NCBI GenBank assembly: GCA_034005175.1 | Contig: JAVEVF010000003.1 | Coordinates: forward strand, 1 to 43,446 | Reading direction: 5' to 3' | DNA length: 43,446 nt | Source: JAVEVF01 sp034005175 | GTDB lineage: Bacteria > Actinomycetota > Coriobacteriia > Anaerosomatales > SLCP01 | Shown here: positions 33,264 through 40,731 of the stretch, piece by piece | How the letters are laid out: the number at the start of each line of letters is the position of its first letter | How positions within the stretch are numbered: the first letter of the stretch is position 1 | Made by a program: the position numbers and the translations under genes | The notes under the pieces: generated by a model | Told to the model about the DNA's origin: nothing | The model's input: the letters and a program-made list of their open reading frames with translations, nothing else | Databases searched by the model: none

Positions 33264-33815
33264 TCACAAGCCGATCTCTTCCGCACGTGCTTGCATGGCT
33301 TCCAAGGCGACAGTCAAGAACTCCTCGCGTGTGATGCCGAGGGAGGTGCAGGTGTCCATCTGCTCGCGGCTAGCACCGCGTGCGAACGCCTTCTCCTTCC
33401 AGCGCTTCTTCAGCGAGCGTACCTCCACGCCTGCAAGTGATCTGTCCGGGCGCACGAGCGCCGCTGCAACGATGAATCCTGTGAGCGGGTCGGCAGCATA
33501 TAGCGCGCGATCCATGTCGGTTTCAAGCTCGACATGGCATGCATGCGCGAGGATGGCGTGCACGATCTCATCGTCGACCACACCGGTGAGCTCCTCGGCA
33601 GCGCCTCTGCCGTGGCGCTCGGGGTCCTCGGTCGTCTCGGCATAGTCGAGGTCGTGCAGCAGACCGGCAAGCGCCCATCGCGCGACATCATCTTCGGGCA
33701 GCCCGAAGTGCTGAGCGAGCGCTTCCATGATGATCTTGGCGGCGATGCAGTGGTTGACGAGGTTGCGGTTTGGGATGCGCTCGCGCACGAGCTCAAGGGC
33801 TGCTTGACGATTCAT
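33264..33815 (-). CDS. HD-domain hydrolase-like protein
   Basis: 183 residues. It has the HD metal-binding pattern: an early NHCIAAKIIMEAL, LLHDLDYAETTEDPERHG (the HD pair), and ILAHACH. Such proteins are phosphohydrolases acting on nucleotides or similar esters; the substrate is not known. Small members of this type are common in clostridia and Coriobacteriia next to unrelated housekeeping genes. The ATG at 33813-33815 is chosen for GAGAGGAG upstream. It follows hypB on the same strand. Confidence 0.8.
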   Translation of the reverse strand: MNRQAALELVRERIPNRNLVNHCIAAKIIMEALAQHFGLPEDDVARWALAGLLHDLDYAETTEDPERHGRGAAEELTGVVDDEIVHAILAHACHVELETDMDRALYAADPLTGFIVAAALVRPDRSLAGVEVRSLKKRWKEKAFARGASREQMDTCTSLGITREEFLTVALEAMQARAEEIGL

Positions 33816-33861
33816 CGCGACTCCTCTCATCCAGAGGTCCAGATGTCAGGTTGCACTCGAT

Positions 33862-34530
33862 TTAGCGCGTTCCCCGGCCGCGCTGCTCCTCGATGCGGTC
33901 GGTGAGCCAGCTGATCCACGCATCCACGCCCTGGCCCTTCGTGGCGGCCATGGGAAAGACCGGTACGGTGGGGTTGAGCCGACGCACAGCCTCACGAAAC
34001 TCACCCTCATCGAAGTCGAACACACCCATGGTGTCATACTTGTTCAGGATGACGGCCTCGGCGCGCGCGAAGATGTTCGGGTATTTGTAGGGCTTGTCGT
34101 GTCCCTCGGGCACCGAGAGGATCATAACCTTGGCATTCTCACCGAGGTCGAAATCGGTCGGACACACGAGATTGCCCACGTTCTCTACGATGAGCAGGTC
34201 GACCTCTTCGATCTCAAGCGCGTCGACCGCTCTGCGAATCATGTCGCTTTCCAGGTGACAGGCGCCTCCCGTGTTGATCTGCACCGCGGGCACGCCTTGG
34301 GCCTTGATCTTCTGTGCATCGACATCGCTTGCGATGTCCCCCTCTATCACCGCTATGCGGTATCGATCGCGTAGCACCTCGATGGTCGCGAGGATAGTCG
34401 AGGTCTTGCCCGCGCCAGGCGAAGCCAGCAGATCAAGCACGAAGACACCGTGCGCGTTGAATAGCTCACGGTTTTCCGCAGCGAACCGCTCGTTGCGATC
34501 AAGGATCGGTTTGGATAGATCGATCTTCAC
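33862..34530 (-). CDS. hypB: Hydrogenase nickel-incorporation GTPase HypB
   Basis: 222 residues. HypB hydrolyses GTP to drive nickel insertion into [NiFe]-hydrogenase together with HypA. The P-loop is LLASPGAGKTSTI (residues 35-46). AVIEGDIASDVDAQKI, NTGGACHLESDMI (metal-binding Cys-His), IVENVGNLVCPTDFDLGE and ILNKYDTMGVFDFD (NKxD base recognition) are diagnostic. There is no N-terminal histidine-rich nickel store. The GTG at 34528-34530 overlaps the hypA stop as GTGA and has GGTGGAGA upstream; longer starts run back into hypA. Confidence 0.96.
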   Translation of the reverse strand: MKIDLSKPILDRNERFAAENRELFNAHGVFVLDLLASPGAGKTSTILATIEVLRDRYRIAVIEGDIASDVDAQKIKAQGVPAVQINTGGACHLESDMIRRAVDALEIEEVDLLIVENVGNLVCPTDFDLGENAKVMILSVPEGHDKPYKYPNIFARAEAVILNKYDTMGVFDFDEGEFREAVRRLNPTVPVFPMAATKGQGVDAWISWLTDRIEEQRGRGTR

Positions 34531-34901
34531 GTCTCCACCTCGCTCTGCGCGGCTTCGGGCAAGTCCACATCGATAGACTCGATCTCCAACTCGCGCCCCT
34601 CTACCAAAGAACAGAAGTAGCTCCCGCAGTCGGGACACTCCACATCGAAGCGTCCGTGCTTGAAGCTCGTGCCGCATTCCACGCACTCCGAGCGTCCCGA
34701 CACATGCTCGATGAACAGCTTCGCCCCCTCGGCGAGCGTACCTGGAGTGAGCGCCTCGAACGCGAAGAACATCGCATCGTCAACGATCTCAGTGAGATCG
34801 CCCACGCGCACGTGAATCTCTTTGATTCGCACCGCATCCATACGTGCAGCCGTCTCTACCGAGGCGGTGAGGATGCCGCTGACAACGCTCATCTCATGCA
34901 C
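34527..34901 (-). CDS. hypA: Hydrogenase nickel chaperone HypA
   Basis: 124 residues. It delivers nickel to the hydrogenase large subunit. The GTG start at 34899-34901 produces Met1-His2-Glu3 (MHEMSVVSGIL); His2 and the free N-terminus are the nickel ligands, which supports this start. The zinc site is two CxxC motifs, CVECG and CPDCG. It is coupled to hypB. It lies 15 bases from the tatC stop, consistent with a shared transcript with tatC and the TatB-like gene upstream. Confidence 0.95.
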   Translation of the reverse strand: MHEMSVVSGILTASVETAARMDAVRIKEIHVRVGDLTEIVDDAMFFAFEALTPGTLAEGAKLFIEHVSGRSECVECGTSFKHGRFDVECPDCGSYFCSLVEGRELEIESIDVDLPEAAQSEVET

Positions 34902-34916
34902 GTCTGTCCTCGCCTT

Positions 34917-35669
34917 CTAGTAACCGAGCTCCCTCTTGCGTGCGATCCGCTTGAGCAAGACTACGCGCGCGAGCGCCATGCTTATCTCGTAGAGCCCGAT
35001 AAGCGCACCGAACAAGGCGAACATCGTAACGGGCGACCAGTCCGGCGTCGCGACTGCAGCCACTACCATGAGCGCGACATACACGACACGCCAGTTGGCC
35101 CGTAGTTTGTCATACGGCACGATGTTGAAGATCATCAGATAGAACACCACCACAGGCAGCTGGAACGCGAGTCCGAAGCCGATGAGCAGCATGATCGCAC
35201 CCTGGAAGTACGTGCTCGCATCAGGCATCTGGGTAACGCCCTCCCAAGCCTGTCCCACTATCCATTCAAATGCAGCGCCGAGAATGATCTGGTGCGCGAA
35301 GAGCACTCCGGCAGCGAAGAGCACCACCATCGCGGTGAACGTCGGCAGCAGCCACTTGCGCTCTCTCTCCTTGAGCGCTGGCAAGAAGAACGCCATGACC
35401 TGCCAGATGATGATGGGGCTGCCCAGCACCAATGTCGCATACAGCGCCGTCCGAAAGCGCAGGGTGAACGTCTCGAAGGGGTTGAGTACCACAAGCTCTT
35501 TGTTGCCGAAGACATGAAGGACTGGTTTCATCACAAGGTTGTAGAAGTACGGTGCAGGGAAGTACATCAACACCGATCCCACCACTAGAACAACGGCGAT
35601 GATGATGAGCCGATAGCGCAGCTCGCGCAGGTGCTCCATGATGGGAAGTCGCTTGGGTCCGATGGGCAT
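34917..35669 (-). CDS. tatC: Sec-independent protein translocase TatC
   Basis: 250 residues and six membrane helices. TatC binds the twin-arginine signal of folded precursors. It shows the N-terminal MEHLRELRYRLI motif (usually HLxELRxRL), NPFETFTLRFRTALYATL, and the periplasmic/transmembrane segments FLPALKERERKWLLPTF and GFGLAFQLPVVVFYL. The ATG at 35667-35669 is chosen. It follows a TatA/B-like gene and precedes hypAB, fitting export of cofactor-loaded redox enzymes. Confidence 0.96.
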   Translation of the reverse strand: MPIGPKRLPIMEHLRELRYRLIIIAVVLVVGSVLMYFPAPYFYNLVMKPVLHVFGNKELVVLNPFETFTLRFRTALYATLVLGSPIIIWQVMAFFLPALKERERKWLLPTFTAMVVLFAAGVLFAHQIILGAAFEWIVGQAWEGVTQMPDASTYFQGAIMLLIGFGLAFQLPVVVFYLMIFNIVPYDKLRANWRVVYVALMVVAAVATPDWSPVTMFALFGALIGLYEISMALARVVLLKRIARKRELGY

Positions 35670-35693
35670 CGTGTCGTCTGAGGAGGCCGAAGG

Positions 35694-36011
35694 CTACTCC
35701 TCTTCCTCCTCGTCCTCGTCCTCGGGCTCCATGCCGTCAACAATCAGCGGCACACCAGGTTCGCGGGTTGGCGTGACGGACTCATCCTCTCCGACATCTG
35801 CATCCTCCACGTCGGAGAGATTGCCTGCCGAGGGACGCCGGTCTGAGTACACCTCGGCGCGAATCATCGCCTCCATGGTGTCTTGAGCCCGCTTGAACTC
35901 ACGCATCATCTGACCGACGGTGCGGCCGACCTTCGGCAACTGGTCGGGGCCGAAGATGAGAAGCGCGAAAGCTACGATCATGAACAGCTCGGTACCGCTT
36001 ATACCGAACAC
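35694..36011 (-). CDS. TatB/TatA-like Tat translocase component
   Basis: 105 residues. It begins MFGISGTELFMIVAFALLIF, then GPDQLPKVGRTVGQMMREFK, the membrane helix, hinge and amphipathic helix of the TatA/TatB family. The FGxxELxxI start and GPxxLP hinge resemble TatB as much as TatA. The C-terminus is very acidic and ends DEDEEEEE. It starts with GTG at 36009-36011 and sits 24 bases before tatC. Confidence 0.9.
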   Translation of the reverse strand: MFGISGTELFMIVAFALLIFGPDQLPKVGRTVGQMMREFKRAQDTMEAMIRAEVYSDRRPSAGNLSDVEDADVGEDESVTPTREPGVPLIVDGMEPEDEDEEEEE

Positions 36012-36054
36012 GAAGTCACCCTTCTCAAGGACCCTTGCCGGTGGTCCACAGCTG

Positions 36055-36390
36055 CTAGAACTCCTGTGCTTCTTCGGCGTCCGCGAAGATGGCGAACACC
36101 TTGTCCAAGCCAGTGATGCGGAAAACCTTCAAGACATTGTCGCGCGTGCACACGAGCCGAATAGTACCTTGGCGCTCCTTTGCCCGGCGCAAGCCGCCGA
36201 CAAGCACGCCCAAACCCGAACTGTCGATGAATCCCACTCCCTCGAGATCCACGATGATGCGCGTGCAGCCCGATTCGATCTGCTCGATCAGAGCGTCTTT
36301 AAGCCGAGGGGCCGTGTAGACGTCCACCTCGCCCACGAGGGACATCGAACAGACGCCGTCCTGTTGTTGCGTGGTGATTTCAAGTTCCAT
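36055..36390 (-). CDS. STAS-domain anti-anti-sigma factor (SpoIIAA/RsbV-like)
   Basis: 111 residues. The signature is VDLEGVGFIDSSGLGVLVGG, with Ser57 as likely phosphoacceptor. Such proteins release a sigma factor by binding its anti-sigma kinase when dephosphorylated. The ATG at 36388-36390 is chosen as the usual family start; the open frame extends to 36546 without family similarity. It is divergent from a second STAS gene 210 bases away, and no anti-sigma kinase or sigma gene is adjacent. It precedes the tat genes on the same strand. Confidence 0.88.
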   Translation of the reverse strand: MELEITTQQQDGVCSMSLVGEVDVYTAPRLKDALIEQIESGCTRIIVDLEGVGFIDSSGLGVLVGGLRRAKERQGTIRLVCTRDNVLKVFRITGLDKVFAIFADAEEAQEF

Positions 36391-36599
36391 CGTGTGCGCG
36401 TCTCCCTCACGGCCGCCGGGACAACATTCACGATTGTATCGTGCCATCTGCTTTGGCACCAACCAAGAGACTAACAAACACCCTGTGTCTGTGGGCGAGT
36501 CTGCGGCATTATCGCGCAGTCTGCCACCTAAAGCGGTATCTGACATGAGAATACGGGTACGAATGTTGATGAATCCGTCCGGCAGCAGAAAGGACCTCG

Positions 36600-36950
36600 A
36601 TGTCGCTCACAATCGACCTCGACCAAGAACATGAGTACTGGGTCCTGAGACTGAAGGGTGATCTCGATTATGGCGAGTGTGCCGCGTTTCGCATGAGCAT
36701 CGACCGGATTCTCAAGCAATCGCCGCCAGCTGCCATTGTTGACCTGTCGGAGCTGGAGTATCTCGATAGCTCGGGGCTGGGACTACTCTTGAGCCTCTCC
36801 AAAGAGTACGGGGCTCAGGGGGGCAGATTAGTGCTTGTGACCAACGAGACCGTCGACAACATACTCTCGCTCACGCGACTCAACGGCATCTTCTCCACTG
36901 CGTCGCTGATGGAAGACGCCATCGCGACCGTCTCCGAGAAGCCTGTCTAG
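36600..36950 (+). CDS. STAS-domain anti-anti-sigma factor (second copy)
   Basis: 116 residues. VDLSELEYLDSSGLGLLLSL gives the STAS signature, with Ser57 as the likely phosphorylation site. LVLVTNETVDNILSLTRLNG matches the end of SpoIIAA/RsbV proteins. It is the only plus-strand gene in the right third of the window. It is clearly diverged from its neighbour at 36055-36390, so the two are paralogues or were acquired separately. A strong hairpin follows it. Confidence 0.88.
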   Translation: MSLTIDLDQEHEYWVLRLKGDLDYGECAAFRMSIDRILKQSPPAAIVDLSELEYLDSSGLGLLLSLSKEYGAQGGRLVLVTNETVDNILSLTRLNGIFSTASLMEDAIATVSEKPV

Positions 36951-36967
36951 CACCCTCAGACACGAGA

Positions 36968-36993
36968 AGGGACGACGCAGCCGCGTCGTCCCT
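36968..36993 (+). terminator. Strong terminator after the plus-strand STAS gene
   Basis: AGGGACGACGC pairs perfectly with GCGTCGTCCCT around an AGCC loop (11 base pairs), followed by CGTTTC. It begins 17 bases after the stop. On the other strand it could also end the 37024-42521 operon. Confidence 0.85.
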
Positions 36994-37023
36994 CGTTTCA
37001 CATGTGCATGACTCGCTAGCCCG

Positions 37024-37692
37024 CTATGGCGTACCCGTGGTCTCGCCGGTAGAAGCACCCTGCAGCTCGGAGAGCATGCTGCGTGCAGGTGGCGCACTCG
37101 CCCCCTCCGGCTCAAGCTCTAGATACCGTTCGAAAGCCGCGATGGCCTTCGCGTTCTCACCGACTCCTCGGTAAAACACACCCGCGTTGAAGTACGCGGG
37201 GCCAAAGTCCGGAGCATCGGCCCGCACGCCCTCGATGACTTCGATGGCGCGATCGGTCTGCGCAGCGTAATACAACGATATGGCCATGTCGGTGCCCACG
37301 CTTGGGTCGCCTGGCTTGATGGTGAGCGCTCGGTCATAGGCCGCCGCTGCAGCAAGCCACATCGGCAGGTCGTGGCCGTCCACATCGCCTAGCGCCTGGC
37401 GTGCCTCCTGAAGCTTAGCTCCCCAGTCGAAGTACGTGTTCCCTAGCCCAACCAGCGCCGTGTAGCTCGTAGGCTCGCTGGCAAGAGCCGAGGTATACGA
37501 CGTCACAGCAGGCAGATGTTCGTTCGCGATCGACTCAAGCACCGCGCCCGCTCCAGAGGCTGAAGCCTCACCTTTCGCCCCGTTCTTGTTGCCGAGAAAG
37601 ACCTGCGGCAGCAGACTCACGATGAACGCGAGCGCGACGAAGACAAGAACGGCCTTCACCCAGATCGAGGATTGCTTCTTGTTGATCGCCAC
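37024..37692 (-). CDS. Membrane-anchored TPR protein
   Basis: 222 residues. One N-terminal membrane helix (about residues 12-32) and a linker precede tetratricopeptide repeats: TSYTALVGLGNTYFDWGAKL, WLAAAAAYDRALTIKPGDPS, VGTDMAISLYYAAQTDRAIE, and FGPAYFNAGVFYRGVGENAK with AIAAFERYLELEPEG. TPR proteins of this layout act as scaffolds, for example in cytochrome c assembly (CcmH/CcmI-like). That would suit the cytochrome gene at the right end, but it is only context. It starts with GTG at 37690-37692, directly after the preceding gene's stop. Confidence 0.8.
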   Translation of the reverse strand: MAINKKQSSIWVKAVLVFVALAFIVSLLPQVFLGNKNGAKGEASASGAGAVLESIANEHLPAVTSYTSALASEPTSYTALVGLGNTYFDWGAKLQEARQALGDVDGHDLPMWLAAAAAYDRALTIKPGDPSVGTDMAISLYYAAQTDRAIEVIEGVRADAPDFGPAYFNAGVFYRGVGENAKAIAAFERYLELEPEGASAPPARSMLSELQGASTGETTGTP

Positions 37693-37695
37693 GTG

Positions 37696-38085
37696 TTACT
37701 CGCCTTCAGGAGCTGGCGTGCCTGTACCCTCGCCACCGCCCATTCCGCCGATGTCCGGGTGTCCGGCCGGAAGACCACCCTGCTGTTGCTCTTCAGAGAG
37801 CGGCGGGGCTTGCTGGGTCGTGGTGGGCGTGTTGGCAGACGGGGAGCCGACCGGGCCGCCACCTGTGGGGATGAGGATGCCGATGATGACGCCGAGAAGC
37901 AGGGCCACCACACCGATGAGGGCTGCCACCGTCATCGTCACCGTCTGCGCGCCGGCAGGCGCAGCCTGCTGCCTGCTGCGCGAAGTGCTTGCCGATTTAG
38001 AGCCGACTGTCTTCCCATCCTGCTTGGCAGCAGGCTTCTCGGCGGGCTGTTCGTCGTCGTCAAAGAAGAAGTCCTGGTCACTCAC
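37696..38085 (-). CDS. Single-pass membrane protein with Pro/Gly-rich tail, unknown function
   Basis: 129 residues from the GTG at 38083-38085, which has GGAGAAGGG nine bases upstream. The frame is open to 38148, and overlap with the RseC-like gene would then occur. The product has an acidic start (SDQDFFFDDDEQ), an Ala/Lys/Ser-rich stretch, one membrane helix (VTMTVAALIGVVALLLGVII), and a Pro/Gln/Gly-rich outside tail (PTTTQQAPPLSEEQQQGG). I do not recognise a family. It lies tightly between the RseC-like and TPR genes and so may act with them at the membrane. Confidence 0.65.
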   Translation of the reverse strand: MSDQDFFFDDDEQPAEKPAAKQDGKTVGSKSASTSRSRQQAAPAGAQTVTMTVAALIGVVALLLGVIIGILIPTGGGPVGSPSANTPTTTQQAPPLSEEQQQGGLPAGHPDIGGMGGGEGTGTPAPEGE

Positions 38086-38119
38086 GGGTCGATTCCCTTC
38101 TCCAGAGATAGGCCGTACC

Positions 38120-38575
38120 TCAGCAGATGCCACCATGTCGGGCATCACCGCTGTGGCACCGCGCGATTATAGCACGCACCCTCGGCATCCCACCGTCTAT
38201 CTCAAACCGACGATCAAGCCGCGTCACAGAGATGAGCGCCACGATACTAGCGCCTATCCCCACGACAGCGCCGAGCGCGTCGGGCGCGAACTCCAGCAGC
38301 GTTCCAAGCAAGAAACCCGCCACATAACCGCCTACAATCGCCACCACAGGAACTACATATACAAGGCCCTGCGCACGGCGGCGCGCTTGACCGGAGGTCT
38401 CCACTTCCACCTCGTCGCCTCGGCGAGCGCCACAAGTGTCGACCACACCTTGTAGCAGGCGTTTTCCTGCAGCCCCCTCGGCGCATCCCCCGCAGGTCTC
38501 ACACGCTTCTGACGGTTCGATGGCGACATCAACCGAGCCCGCTCGCACTGCGACCACGATTCCGCGCTCAAGCAT
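38120..38575 (-). CDS. RseC/MucC-family membrane protein
   Basis: 151 residues. The N-terminal cysteine cluster CETCGGC (Cys25, Cys28, Cys31) and a beta-rich first part (GDEVEVE) are followed by two membrane helices (VYVVPVVAIVGGYVAGFLL and LGAVVGIGASIVALISVTRL). This is the RseC/MucC layout. The family is linked to SoxR reduction and Rnf/Nqr-type electron transport, often as a positive regulator or assembly factor. The ATG at 38573-38575 directly abuts the amidohydrolase stop. The link to electron transport here is inferred from family and neighbours. Confidence 0.85.
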   Translation of the reverse strand: MLERGIVVAVRAGSVDVAIEPSEACETCGGCAEGAAGKRLLQGVVDTCGARRGDEVEVETSGQARRRAQGLVYVVPVVAIVGGYVAGFLLGTLLEFAPDALGAVVGIGASIVALISVTRLDRRFEIDGGMPRVRAIIARCHSGDARHGGIC

Positions 38576-38576
38576 G

Positions 38577-39926
38577 CTAGGCCCTCAGCTTGACGCGCAT
38601 CTCTTCGGCACGTGCCTGGATGCGGTTCATGTCAAGCAAGCTCCAGCAGCCGGTATCGTAGAGCACCTGCCCGGCCACCATGGTAAAGACCACGTTCTCT
38701 TGGTTGGTGGTATGCACGAGCGTGCTGTAAGGGTACAGCGTGGGTATCTGGTGGCTGTGCGAGATGTCCACAGCTATGATGTCGGCTTGCTTTCCAGGCT
38801 CGAGCGAGCCCACGATCTCCCCGATCCCCAGAGCACGTGCGGCGTTCATCGTCGCCATCTTGATGTACTCTCGCGCGATGAGGTGGCGCTCGTAGCCTGA
38901 GACTGACCGTTGTATGAGCAGCCCGATGCGCATCTCGTCAAACATATCGAGTGTGTTGTTGGAGGCCGGTGAGTCCGTACCGATACCCACGCGGATACCG
39001 CGTTGCAGCATCATGCCGAGCGGCGCCACCCCCATGCCGAGCTTGGCGTTACAGCGCGGACAGTACGCCACGGCGACGTCGTGTTCCGCCAAGATCTCCA
39101 TGTCGGAGTCGTCGACCTGCGTGCAGTGCACCGCGAGTAGGTTCGGGACGTCGAACAAGCCCCACTGGTTGAGGTAGAGAACGGGACTGACACCTGTGGG
39201 TAGCCATCCTAAGTCGGTACCGCTATACGTGTCTCGATAGTCGACGGCCAGGCGTGAACTGCCGTACTTCACGAAGTCATACTCATCACGCGAGACCGCT
39301 ACGTGCATAGAGACCCGCAGACCCTCCGCGACGGCCTTCTCGGCCACTCGGCGATAGAGCTCCGGATGGCAACTGTACGTCGCGTGTGGAGCGATACCGA
39401 TGGTGAGCCGAGACGGGTCGCCGTACTCTCGCCACTTCGCGATGTCTTCGGCCGCGCGCGTCATCACCTCGCCAACGAGACGCTTCTCCATCGTGGAGAC
39501 CTCTCGGTAGATCGTGGCGCGCAAACCGACGGATGCAGCGGCACGTGCCGACGCGCCGGTCTCGGTGATGTCAGCGATCGTGGTGATGCCCGACCTCAGC
39601 GCCTCGGCGGCGCCAAGCAGCGCGGAGTCCTCCCAGTCCCCTTGATCGAGGAGCTGTTCCTTCTCGAGAAGCTGCAGCTTCCACTCGGAATACGGCAGAT
39701 CGTCCACAAGACCGCGCATCGCCGAGTACTCGAGATGCGTATGGAGGTCCACGAAGCCCGGCATGAGCACCGCGAGGCCGAAGTCCCGGACTTCTTCGTC
39801 GGGATGTGCGGCCGCAAGCTTCTCAAACTCGCCGATCTCGACGATACGATCTCCGCGAACAAGGATGGCGCCGTCCACGATATGCGGCGCAGCGACAGGA
39901 AGCACGTAGCGGGCAGCGAGTAGCAT
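38577..39926 (-). CDS. Amidohydrolase of the MtaD/SsnA/aminofutalosine deaminase type
   Basis: 449 residues. It is a metal-dependent deaminase-like hydrolase. Ligands are visible in FVDLHTHLEYS, IAPHATYSCHPE (His), LLAVHCTQVDDSD (His) and IGTDSPASNNTLDMF (Asp). The C-terminal LGIGEIVGSLEPGKQADIIA is typical of the fold. Family members deaminate adenine-containing nucleosides: S-adenosylhomocysteine/methylthioadenosine (MtaD) or aminodeoxyfutalosine (MqnX) for menaquinone. Its place directly after menG makes the futalosine role attractive but not proven. The start ATG has AGGAG upstream. Confidence 0.85.
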   Translation of the reverse strand: MLLAARYVLPVAAPHIVDGAILVRGDRIVEIGEFEKLAAAHPDEEVRDFGLAVLMPGFVDLHTHLEYSAMRGLVDDLPYSEWKLQLLEKEQLLDQGDWEDSALLGAAEALRSGITTIADITETGASARAAASVGLRATIYREVSTMEKRLVGEVMTRAAEDIAKWREYGDPSRLTIGIAPHATYSCHPELYRRVAEKAVAEGLRVSMHVAVSRDEYDFVKYGSSRLAVDYRDTYSGTDLGWLPTGVSPVLYLNQWGLFDVPNLLAVHCTQVDDSDMEILAEHDVAVAYCPRCNAKLGMGVAPLGMMLQRGIRVGIGTDSPASNNTLDMFDEMRIGLLIQRSVSGYERHLIAREYIKMATMNAARALGIGEIVGSLEPGKQADIIAVDISHSHQIPTLYPYSTLVHTTNQENVVFTMVAGQVLYDTGCWSLLDMNRIQARAEEMRVKLRA

Positions 39927-39984
39927 CGACTTCTCCTGTGAGGTCGTTTACGCCATTCTAGCAGCCTGCCGAGGCAAGCGAGCA

Positions 39985-40731
39985 CTACTTCACGGCGGTG
40001 TGGATGGCGACGATGCCGCCGGTGCGATTCTCCCACGTGACAGTGGTGAAGCCCGCCTCACGCAGCTCGGCCCCAAGCAGGGCCTGTGGCGGGAAGGACC
40101 GGATGGAGTCGTTGAGATACGCGAACGATCCGCGGTCGCCGGTGAGCAACCCGCCGATAGTGGGGATGATCGCACGCAGATACAGGTGATACGCCCACCT
40201 CCAGGGCGCAAACACAGGCCGCGAGAACTCAAGGATGACGTAGCGTCCGCCGTCTTTGAGCACTCGTATGACCTCAGCGAAGTTCGCCCGGCGGTCGGGC
40301 AGATTGCGCACCCCGAACGCCACAGTCACCACATCAAACGACGCATCAGGAAAGGGCAGATCCTGCGCGTCGGCGACGGAAAACGAGAGCCTGGTCTTTC
40401 CCTCGAACCCCTTGGCCTTCTCCTCGGCCACCGCAAGCATCTCGGCCACGAAGTCGGTCCCCACCACCTCGGCGGGATGACCTTGCCGAGCGAGCGCAAG
40501 CGAGAGGTCGCCAGTCCCTGCACATACATCAAGCACGCGGCTAGAGCTGTCCAGGTTCGCCGCGCGCACAGTCGCTCGGCGCCACAGACGATCAATGCCG
40601 AAGCTCGACAGGATATTGAACAGGTCGTAACGATCAGCGATCAGCGAGAATATGCCGTGCACGCGATCGGTGGTGGGCTCGCCTGGTGCAGGCGAGAGCG
40701 TCGTCTCGCTGTGTTCGGTCATGTCATCCAT
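39985..40731 (-). CDS. menG: Demethylmenaquinone methyltransferase
   Basis: 248 residues. It methylates demethylmenaquinone with SAM in the last step to menaquinone. UbiE/COQ5 family motifs are IFSLIADRYDLFNILSSFGI, VLDVCAGTGDLSLALA (SAM motif I), VVTVAFGVRNLPD and GGRYVILEFSRP, ending with YLNDSIRSFPP. The ATG at 40729-40731 overlaps the radical SAM stop as TGATG, so the two genes are translated together. Its product is the electron acceptor for the complex I in the window. Confidence 0.93.
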   Translation of the reverse strand: MDDMTEHSETTLSPAPGEPTTDRVHGIFSLIADRYDLFNILSSFGIDRLWRRATVRAANLDSSSRVLDVCAGTGDLSLALARQGHPAEVVGTDFVAEMLAVAEEKAKGFEGKTRLSFSVADAQDLPFPDASFDVVTVAFGVRNLPDRRANFAEVIRVLKDGGRYVILEFSRPVFAPWRWAYHLYLRAIIPTIGGLLTGDRGSFAYLNDSIRSFPPQALLGAELREAGFTTVTWENRTGGIVAIHTAVK

